64,000 nt of DNA from UBA12545 sp051024685 (GTDB lineage: Bacteria; Bacillota; DSM-521; Neomoorellales; Neomoorellaceae): NCBI GenBank assembly GCA_051024685.1, contig JAZHPA010000003.1, positions 59,215 to 123,214 on the forward strand. Direction: 5' to 3'. The notes beneath the pieces are model-generated. The model saw nothing but the letters and a program-made list of their open reading frames with translations, had not been told where the DNA came from and made no database searches. The position numbers and the translations under genes were made by a program. Positions 25,010 to 32,900 of the stretch are shown here, in pieces; positions within the stretch are counted from its first letter, which is position 1, and the number at the start of each line of letters is the position of its first letter.

Positions 25010-25951
25010 TTATATCCCCTCCTGCAGGAGCGCCAGGGTCTTGTTTAGGGTGTCAGGATTTTCCACCCGCGTTACCGTTGCCTGGGGAGCGATCCGGCGG
25101 ATCAGGCCGCTCAAGACGCTACCGGGACCTACCTCCACAAAAAACTGGTAGCCATCCTGCACCAGCCTCTGTATGGTTTCTTCCCACCGGACGGGCCGTG
25201 CTACCTGGTCCACCAGACTGGCACGTATATCCTCCGCATCCTTAACATAATCCGCGCTTACATTCGCTATAACGGGAATTTGAGGAGTCGCTACGGCTAC
25301 CTCCGACAACACTCCTCTTAAGCCCTCGGCAGCCGGCCGCATGAGGGAGGAATGGAAGGGACCGCTGACCTTGAGAGGAATTACCTTCCTCGCCCCGGCC
25401 TCCCTGGCCAATTCTTCCGCCTCCTTCAATCCCTCTTTATCCCCGGCAATAACCACCTGTCCCGGAGCATTGAAATTGGCCGGTTCCACCATCCCCCTTT
25501 TTACCCGGCGGCAGACCTCCTCCACCTGGGCGGCAGAAAGGCCCAAGATAGCCGCCATGCCGCCCCTACCGTATTCACAGGCCCCGGCCATCAACTCCCC
25601 CCGGCGGGCCACCACCCGCAAAGCATCGGCAAAGCTGAGGCTGCCGGCCGCCACCAGAGCTGCATATTCCCCCAGGCTGTGCCCGACGGCGGCCGCAGGC
25701 TTTACTCCGTGTTCCAGCAGAACCCGGAGGCACGCTACTTCTACCGCCAGGAGCGCCGGCTGGGTAATCTGGGTGCGGGCCAGCTCTTCCTCCGGCCCCC
25801 GAAAACAAAGCTCGGTCAAAGGCCAGCCCAAAACTGCATCGGCTTCGGCCAGGGTAGCTGCGGCCACCGGAAATTTTGCCGCCAGATCCTGCCCCATCCC
25901 CACATATTGGGAACCCTGGCCGGGAAAGACAAACACCAGTCCTTCCCGCAC
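25010..25951 (-). CDS. fabD: Malonyl-CoA:ACP transacylase
   Basis: Loads malonyl groups onto acyl carrier protein. It has 313 residues. The oxyanion-hole motif FPGQGSQYVGMG, the nucleophile serine in VGHSLGEYAALVAAG and the catalytic histidine in SGPFHSSLM are present. The C-terminal EVGPGSVLSGLIRR block is also intact. It sits between fabK and fabG with almost no spacing. Confidence 0.97.
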   Translation of the reverse strand: MREGLVFVFPGQGSQYVGMGQDLAAKFPVAAATLAEADAVLGWPLTELCFRGPEEELARTQITQPALLAVEVACLRVLLEHGVKPAAAVGHSLGEYAALVAAGSLSFADALRVVARRGELMAGACEYGRGGMAAILGLSAAQVEEVCRRVKRGMVEPANFNAPGQVVIAGDKEGLKEAEELAREAGARKVIPLKVSGPFHSSLMRPAAEGLRGVLSEVAVATPQIPVIANVSADYVKDAEDIRASLVDQVARPVRWEETIQRLVQDGYQFFVEVGPGSVLSGLIRRIAPQATVTRVENPDTLNKTLALLQEGI

Positions 25952-25964
25952 GGATTTGACCCCC

Positions 25965-26909
25965 TCACAGCCCCGCCAATTTACCCAGGCGGAACATTAC
26001 TTCCTCGGCCTCGGCCATTACCTCTTCCAGGATGGCCTTCGCCGGTTTGATCTCTTTTACCAGGGCGGCAATCTGCCCTGCCATGACGGAACCGTATTCT
26101 ACATCCCCGTCCACCGCTGCCGCCCGGAGCTTGCCGGCCCCCAATTTATCCATTTCTTCCCAGTCGGCCCCCCGGGCGGCCAGCTCCTCGAACTGGCGGG
26201 CCAGCTTATTGCGCAAAATGCGGACGTAGTGGCCCCGGGCGCCCGTAACTACCGTATCGCGATCCCCGGCTTTAAGGATAGCTTCTTTATAGTTAGGATG
26301 TACCGTACACTCCGAGGCACAGATAAAGCGGGTGCCCATCTGGACTCCGGCCGCCCCCAAGGCCAAAGCGGCAGCCACGCCCCGCCCGTCCGCAATGCCG
26401 CCGGCAGCAATAACCGGGATGCTAACGGCATCTACAATCTGGGGGACCAGGGCCATAGTGGTAATTTCGCCAATATGGCCTCCGCATTCCATGCCTTCGG
26501 CGATAAGGGCGTCCACTCCCAGGCGCTCCAAGCGCTTGGCCAGGGCCACGGAGGCCACCACGGGAATCACTTTGATACCGGCCTCCCGCAAACGAGGCAG
26601 GTGCTTGCCTGGATTACCCGCCCCGGTAGTCACCACCGCCACCCTTTCTTCCACCACCAAGTCCACCAGTTCTTCTATGTAGGGGGACATATAATAAAGG
26701 TTGACGCCAAAGGGGCGGTCGGTGCGTTCCTTCGCCTTGCGGATTTCCCGGCGTACTAGTTCCGGAGGAGCATTACCGGCCCCGATGATGCCCAAGCCCC
26801 CGCCCGCCGAAACCGCGGCAGCCAGTTCCCCGGTAGCCACCCAGGCCATGCCGCCTTGTAAGATAGGGTAAGTGATCTGCAGTAGATCGCATAAAGGTGT
26901 GCGCCACAC
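25965..26909 (-). CDS. fabK: FMN-dependent enoyl-ACP reductase II
   Basis: Nitronate-monooxygenase-like TIM-barrel flavoprotein that performs the last reduction of the fatty-acid cycle. The frame is open to 27074, but the leading 55 codons overlap fabH and lack family similarity. The GTG at 26909 follows AAGGGAGGAAGGAG and gives 314 residues starting xWRTPLCDLLQITYPILQGG, the usual FabK start. FMN-binding blocks VIAAGGIADGRGVAAAL and GVQMGTRFICASE are visible. No fabI-type reductase occurs in this operon. Confidence 0.94.
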   Translation of the reverse strand: MWRTPLCDLLQITYPILQGGMAWVATGELAAAVSAGGGLGIIGAGNAPPELVRREIRKAKERTDRPFGVNLYYMSPYIEELVDLVVEERVAVVTTGAGNPGKHLPRLREAGIKVIPVVASVALAKRLERLGVDALIAEGMECGGHIGEITTMALVPQIVDAVSIPVIAAGGIADGRGVAAALALGAAGVQMGTRFICASECTVHPNYKEAILKAGDRDTVVTGARGHYVRILRNKLARQFEELAARGADWEEMDKLGAGKLRAAAVDGDVEYGSVMAGQIAALVKEIKPAKAILEEVMAEAEEVMFRLGKLAGL

Positions 26910-26925
26910 GCTGCTCCTTCCTCCC

Positions 26926-27927
26926 TTAGTCCATACTCCATTTGACGACGGCTGCGCCCCAGGTAAGGCCCGCGCCGAAGGATACCAGCACCACGTTATC
27001 TCCTTTTTTAAGCCTGCCCTCCCGCCGGGCCTCATCCAGAGCGACCGGGACCGAGGCGCTGGACATATTGCCATAGCGGTCTAGATTGATATAAGCTTTT
27101 TCCGCGGGTAAGCCCAACCGTTTCAGGGCTGCGTCCACAATGCGGATATTGGCCTGGTGGGGGATTAAGAGGTCCACATCTTCTTTCTTCAAACCTGCCT
27201 TGTCCAGGGCTTTGAGCGAGGCCTCGCCCAGGATCCTCACGGCAAACTTGAAGACTTCGGATCCCTGCATGTGGATGGTATGGAGCTTGCGGCCAACCGT
27301 TTCCTGGGAGGCCGGAAGCCTCGACCCGCCAGCCGGCATAACGAGCAGCGGACCCCCGCTGCCGTCGGCGCCCAGATAAAGGGAAAGAATCCCTTCCCCT
27401 GGGGGAACGGGAGCCAATACCACCGCACCGGCCCCGTCGCCGAAGAGGACGCAGGTATTGCGATCTTCCCAATTAAGAATTTTGGTGAGCAAGTCAACCC
27501 CGACAACCAAAACTTTTTCATAGGTACCAGTGGAAATAAACTGCTGGCCTACCCCCAAAGCGTAAATAAAACCCGTACATCCCGCCGAAAGGTCAAAGGC
27601 CGCCGCCCTTTTGGCCCCCAGCCGCTCCTGCACCAGGCAGGCAGTCGAGGGGAAAAGGGTGTCTGGGGTAACCGTGCCCACAATAATAAGGTCAATTTCT
27701 TCCGGCGCCACCCCTGCGCTGGCCAGGGCCTCTTGGGCTGCCGCCACGCTCAAGTCCGAAGCAGCTGCGTCTTCGCCCGCCACCCGGCGTTCCCGGATAC
27801 CCGTCCGCGTCCGTATCCATTCATCGCTCGTGTCCACCATTCTTTCCAGATCGAAATTGGTCAATACTTTTTCGGGCAAACAAGAGCCCGTTCCTATGAT
27901 ACCGGCCTGTCTACTTTGAGCTGGCAA
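26926..27927 (-). CDS. fabH: 3-oxoacyl-ACP synthase III
   Basis: Initiating condensing enzyme that uses acyl-CoA and malonyl-ACP. It has 333 residues. The active-site cysteine lies in DLSAGCTGFIYAL, the histidine in LIPHQANIRI and the asparagine in RYGNMSSASVPV. Start is a TTG at 27927 behind AAGGTGG; it overlaps the plsX end by 34 bases, a sign of coupled translation. Confidence 0.97.
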   Translation of the reverse strand: MPAQSRQAGIIGTGSCLPEKVLTNFDLERMVDTSDEWIRTRTGIRERRVAGEDAAASDLSVAAAQEALASAGVAPEEIDLIIVGTVTPDTLFPSTACLVQERLGAKRAAAFDLSAGCTGFIYALGVGQQFISTGTYEKVLVVGVDLLTKILNWEDRNTCVLFGDGAGAVVLAPVPPGEGILSLYLGADGSGGPLLVMPAGGSRLPASQETVGRKLHTIHMQGSEVFKFAVRILGEASLKALDKAGLKKEDVDLLIPHQANIRIVDAALKRLGLPAEKAYINLDRYGNMSSASVPVALDEARREGRLKKGDNVVLVSFGAGLTWGAAVVKWSMD

Positions 27928-28931
27928 TTCTCCACCTTCTTTCTAGTGTCGAGGCCGGGTAGATGGCCGAGATTGTCTATCAACTTCTCCTGGACACAGC
28001 GTACGGCCACCCTGACGGCGTTTTTAATGGCCCTCTCATCGGAACTACCGTGACAAATAATACTGACCCCCTGCACCCCTAAAAGGGGGGCGCCGCCGTA
28101 CTCGGCATAGTCCACCTCTTGTTTGAGGCGGCGCAAAGCCGGCAGCATCAGGGCAGCTCCCAGGCGAGCGCTGAAATTACGTTTTACCTCTTCCTGGATT
28201 TTGGCGAAAATAGCCAGGGCCAAACCCTCTCCGAATTTAAGGAGCACATTGCCGGTAAAACCGTCGCAGACGTAAACGTCCGCTACTCCCCGGGGCAGGT
28301 CCCTGCTCTCCACATTGCCTATGAAATGGAGGGGGGAAGTCTTCAACAATCCATAAGTTTGGAGGACGAGTTCGTTGCCTTTACCGGCCTCCACGCCCAC
28401 ATTGACGAGCCCCACCCTGGGTGAGGGGATACCGAGGATTTTATGGGCATAGAGGCTCCCCATATGGGCAAATTCGTAAAGATGCTCCGGCCGGCAGTCC
28501 ACATTAGCCCCCGCATCCAATAAAAGCTTGGGGCCTTCCAGGGTGGGCAAAAAGGTGGCTATGGCGGGGCGCTGTATGTTGCCGCTGCGGCCCAGGATAA
28601 GGAGGGCGGCTGCCATCTGGGCTCCTGTACTGCCGGCCGACACTACTGCCTGGGCCCGGCCTTCCTTAACCAAACGCGTGGCCAGGACGATAGAGGCTTC
28701 TTTTTTCCGGCGCAAGGCTAAGGCCGGTTGTTCATCCATGGTAATAACCTGCTCTGTATGTACGATTTCCGGTTCAATCCCGGAAGCGCCATCCTTTAGC
28801 TCTTTCTCGATGGCCCGAGCGTCACCAACCAGGATAACCTCCGCCCATCCTTCCTGGGCTGCAGCTAACGCACCGCGGACAATGGCTCGAGGCGCATTAT
28901 CGCCTCCCATGGCATCTACAGCGATCTTCAA
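27894..28931 (-). CDS. plsX: Phosphate acyltransferase PlsX
   Basis: Converts acyl-ACP to acyl-phosphate for phospholipid synthesis. It has 345 residues and begins MKIAVDAMGGDNAPRAIVRG, the diagnostic N-terminus. SAGSTGAQMAAALLILGR and CDGFTGNVLLKFGEG are also conserved. The ATG overlaps the fapR stop (ATGA). The C-terminal tail past residue 330 (CQEKLIDNLG onward) is a little longer than in Bacillus and overlaps fabH. Confidence 0.97.
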   Translation of the reverse strand: MKIAVDAMGGDNAPRAIVRGALAAAQEGWAEVILVGDARAIEKELKDGASGIEPEIVHTEQVITMDEQPALALRRKKEASIVLATRLVKEGRAQAVVSAGSTGAQMAAALLILGRSGNIQRPAIATFLPTLEGPKLLLDAGANVDCRPEHLYEFAHMGSLYAHKILGIPSPRVGLVNVGVEAGKGNELVLQTYGLLKTSPLHFIGNVESRDLPRGVADVYVCDGFTGNVLLKFGEGLALAIFAKIQEEVKRNFSARLGAALMLPALRRLKQEVDYAEYGGAPLLGVQGVSIICHGSSDERAIKNAVRVAVRCVQEKLIDNLGHLPGLDTRKKVENCQLKVDRPVS

Positions 28932-29521
28932 GGATTGTCGCCTCCCTGCTCTCCTTTCTCGACGTCGGGGGCCATGATGACAAATTGGCCTTTAAAAACA
29001 ATTTCCGTACCCACCCGCGAATGCACGGAAACCAAAAAGGTACAGCCTCGCTGGACCTTCACCATGGCCCTGGCGATGATCCTTTCGCTTTCATAAACCG
29101 GACGGCGATAGCGCACCCGGGCGCTGCTGGTCAACACCATTTCTTTTCCTACTGTAGCCAGAGCTAAGGAGTTGGCCTGGGCAAACAGGTAATATCCCCG
29201 GCAGGCCCCGCCGGGTCTTAACAACATTTCTGGCCGTACTTCCAGAAAAGAAATTCCCAGCTTCCCCGGCTGGAGCTCTACCAGCTCGCCCACCAGCTCC
29301 TCCACCGTAACACCCCGCATGTGGGAGCGGGCTTCCTGGGCCAAGATCATGATCCGCTCCCGCACCTCGGGAATACCCAGGGCCAGCCGGTCCAGGCGAA
29401 TGGTGGGAATACTGACTTTAAACCGCGCAGCCAATTCCTCATCAGTGGCAAAGGGCTGCTCCTCTAAGTAGCGCAAGAGGGCCTTCTGACGCTCCTCTTT
29501 TTTGCTATGATTCCGGGCCAC
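28928..29521 (-). CDS. fapR: Transcription factor FapR
   Basis: Repressor of fatty-acid and phospholipid synthesis genes, released by malonyl-CoA. The N-terminal helix-turn-helix (KKEERQKALLRYLEEQPF, then VSIPTIRLDRLALGI) is followed by a linker and a hot-dog thioesterase-like effector domain ending in a GTEIVFKGQFVI strand. The frame is open to a GTG at 29530; the GTG at 29521 has GGGGTG six bases before it and is preferred (197 residues). It leads the fapR-plsX-fabH-fabK-fabD-fabG-acpP-fabF operon, so autoregulation is likely. Confidence 0.95.
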   Translation of the reverse strand: MARNHSKKEERQKALLRYLEEQPFATDEELAARFKVSIPTIRLDRLALGIPEVRERIMILAQEARSHMRGVTVEELVGELVELQPGKLGISFLEVRPEMLLRPGGACRGYYLFAQANSLALATVGKEMVLTSSARVRYRRPVYESERIIARAMVKVQRGCTFLVSVHSRVGTEIVFKGQFVIMAPDVEKGEQGGDNP

Positions 29522-29543
29522 CGGAATCACCCCAAGCCGATTT

Positions 29544-29605
29544 TGGTACCACGTATTATTACCAGGCTATAGTATTAGTATAAGCATCATGGCATTCTTA
29601 TGCAA
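29544..29605 (-). promoter_or_regulatory. fapR operon promoter with possible operator
   Basis: On the minus strand TTGCAT (29605-29600) and TATACT (29582-29577) are 17 bases apart, a good sigma-A promoter. Just downstream, over the expected transcription start, lies a repeat-rich stretch containing CTGGTAATA and TGGTACCA. FapR operators elsewhere contain TAGTACC-like half sites, so these could bind FapR, but the match is partial. The promoter is solid; the operator is a suggestion. Confidence 0.65.
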
Positions 29606-29607
29606 GC

Positions 29608-29633
29608 AAAAAATAAACCGGCCATGCCGGTTT
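29608..29633 (-). terminator. Intrinsic terminator at the left edge of the defence island
   Basis: An 8-bp stem (AAACCGGC with GCCGGTTT) and a three-base loop, followed on the minus strand by ATTTTTT. It lies immediately upstream of the fapR -35 box, so transcripts coming out of the island stop before the fatty-acid operon. Confidence 0.8.
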
Positions 29634-29639
29634 TAACTC

Positions 29640-29907
29640 CTCCTGCCAAGTACCCTGTATCCACTTCCCCGGGCTTTTGTCCCCCTTGCACCCCATCTTT
29701 TCGCTAAATCTATTTCGCTAGATTCCGATTTCGAACTCGTGGCCCAGAGACAAACGGCTCTGCAGCGTACCGGAGCATTCGGCACCCCACGGCATGGGAT
29801 GCGGATTTGGTACTCGCTCAATTCCCATAACGAAATACCCGCAACGCTGGCATTGACACTACCAGCATGGCATTTTTCGCACCTCCACCCTTCTTTTGCC
29901 TATACCC
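29640..29907 (-). pseudogene. Unassigned coding remnant between the NACHT gene and fapR
   Basis: This roughly 300-base stretch between the NACHT gene and the terminator has no intact gene. One minus-strand frame is open from about 29893 to 29633 without a convincing start and contains a CEKC zinc-ribbon-like pair. Another frame contains a QSRLSLGHEFE stretch, faintly like DUF1998 (DrmB-type) proteins, followed by a stop. The two frames overlap, so this may be a frameshifted scrap of a defence gene. The assignment is weak and may be chance. Confidence 0.2.
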
Positions 29908-29955
29908 TTTAGCACATAACTTTATTATGGACTGGTCCGGTTATCATCCCAATCT

Positions 29956-32900
29956 TTAATCTCTTCGTGGAACGGGTTCATCCTGTCTTGCGAAGGCGGC
30001 CAACAAGCGGCACAACATGCGAACCTCGGGCCGCTCCGACTGAAGGCCCTTGAATATTGTAGAACGTACGACTTCTATTGGTACACGATTCCATATTGGA
30101 GCAAGAAGACGGTAAACTTCATCAAGTTGATGCCTGCTAGCCCGATCCCCAAAGAGCAAGATCTTATGAAGCCCATAAAAGAACACACCGACGCTTGAAG
30201 CATCTACTGGCTCCCCGATCATCCAGGCCACAGAAGGTAGCAAAAGGCGTGCTATGTTGTCCTCTCGGTGCACAGGCTCGTGGTTGGCTAACGTACGCAG
30301 TCCGCGCTGAACAGCTCTGCGCACGATTTCCAGGTGGTTCTCAGCTTCTTCAACTATCCAATTAACGAACCACTCGAGGAACTCCGGCCACTCGAACCCA
30401 AACTCGGCGCTCGCCACTTGGTCGAACATCGAGTCTATCTCCATATCGGAGAATTCTGCTTTGTTAGCAAGCAATAATATAATTCGCATTGCTTCATCGC
30501 CATACTTTAACGGCCCAAGAGCCCGCAATTCTGAGACGAACTTTGCACGTATTTCGGCATTGTTGCGGATGTGCTGGTAGAGTTTTCTTTGTATAGTAAT
30601 CATCCTGCGGTGGAGCGCTTCAAGAGGACCCCCTACGGCTGGCAACCACCTATGCGTCAAAGACGCCAACCGAGAGACATTTATTGTGCCGTAACGATAA
30701 TATTCGGCCAAAACACTGAACCAGCCGCCCCAACGGCTAGCTCTGGCGTAGTGAGCCAAGCGCTCAGGGGGGAGATCATCAGCTAGCAACCGAAGCTCAA
30801 GGAGGTTGAAGAAATCGGGGTGCAATTCGTCTGATGGCAGTAGGGCCTTCTCAATCCTGTTCTCCAAGTCGGACAATGTAAGAGACTCGCTGGACAAGCT
30901 GACTTTTGCTTCGTTCCCTTGTCGTTCACTTGCATTCTTATACTCAGGCACTGCACCGCCAAGACGGGCGACCATACAAACTGTGATAGGCCCTTTCGTG
31001 GAACCACTTGAGGATATCAGCAGTTGGCGGAGTATCTCGTCGCTGACTGCGCCAAAACAGTGTCCGAGCAATCCGAGCATTTGGCGCGCGGCCGCCGACC
31101 GAGGATCCCTTACTCGCGGATCATCAATGAACTCGGTGGCGGCATTGCAAATTCCAAGTTTACAGGCTGGATCATTTGCCGCCAACTCGTATAACAGCTC
31201 GCCAATTCGCTCGATCTCAAAGCGAGATAATACATCCCCTGCAAAAAGGCTGGTCCATACAACTTTCTTCCACTCGCTGGGAACCTCGAGCGTCCGGATC
31301 AGGAGGGAAAAAGCCGGTTCCTCCTCGCCTTTACCGCCATACTCAGTGCTTACTTTCGTGATTGCCCGGAGATATTCAGTATCTTTGGCCGCTAGTTCTC
31401 GTTCTTTAAGTAACATACTCAGATTCATAGAAGAAGCTGAGATCAGCAGGCAAGCTCTGGCTCGCTCTTCAAGTGTCAGCCTTTGGGAGTGGTACCTCAG
31501 AAGTTCAAAAGCGGCCGCCTTGGCTATTTCAATTTCGGACCCAAGTAATGCTCGGACCAAATGAGGGTATGCTCGAGCGTCAGCGAGAACAGGGTGGTGT
31601 GGTGGGCTGACATCCCTGGGCGAGTCAAAGTCCACGAAACGATGACCCTTTAGGAACCCATCCACTAGCTGTACCCACTCGGATTCGCTCAGATCGACCC
31701 CGTTTCGGTAAAGAAGGAGCAGAGAAAAAACCCGGGCTCTCTCGCTCCATTCCTTATAGCGGGCGCGAAGGTAGGATAGGACAGAGGGACCAAGCCGAAG
31801 ACGTTGAGCGAACGCTTCCCAGTTTAAAACGCCAGGTTCATAGGTTCCCTGAAGTGCAATTTCAAGTGCCTCTGCCTCACTGTCGGGAAAAATAGTGGCC
31901 AGCACGCAAGCTGTACGTTTCCTGACCTCTGGATTAATAGAGTACAATTGCTCTCGCAACGCGGCCGTATAAACCGCACTGTGCCTACCATTGAGCAGAT
32001 CGCTAAGGCCTTGGCGTATCTCAGGGTAACGCGACAGGATATAATCGTTCATCGCCGCGACGGCACGGCAAAGCCATTCCGGTTTCGGTTCCTCCATACG
32101 GAGGAGGCTTTCAATTAAAATTCTCCACACACTGGAGTGGGGAAGTTCAAATGTAGCAGCTTCAGGGTCAAATTGATCGACCAGCCATTTGAGGGCTTGC
32201 TCTCCACCACTCTCTATTAGCTTTCTAAGAACAACTTCACCTTGTTCAACTCTGCCACCGTCATGAAGTCCCCGAAGAAGAGCCGGAGCCAGCTCGCGCC
32301 AGTCATTTTCCCCCATTTCATAGAGAACGCATGCTGCAACACAGGCCAATTCGCCATCTTCGGATGACAACCAGGCCTTAAGGAGAGCCCGAACGCGATC
32401 GCGAGAGACCCTACCCACCCAAGTTGACCAAGCGGCAGCAACAGTGCTATTGGCTCTTTTCCCATAGCCGCCTTTGATAGCCGCACGTAAGATGTCCAGC
32501 GGGGGTAAAGCAACAGAGTTCAGTGTTAGCCTTAGCCATATTTCCGCGGCTGGTCCGCTAGACTCATGCCCAGCGCGAGCAGCCTTTCCCAGGGCCTCCA
32601 GCACCTCTTTTAGATAACCGGATTTCGCTTCCGTGAAGATCGCAGACTTGGCTCTATTCTGCAGGGGGCCTCTCCAGAGCAACTCAATGTACAGTTCAAC
32701 CCGCCGCTCCACCGGGAATTCTTGAGGTAACATAAGCGCGATGGGTGCCAAGATCCGCTTGCTGGCGTAATAGCCTACGGTCATGTGGGCCGGAAGGATC
32801 GTTAGCAGTCGCTCCTTAATCGAAGTGGAGATACTATCAGGGTGCAGCGCTACCCAATAACTCAGAATCTCGCCACCCAATTCGTAGATGTAATCCGAAG

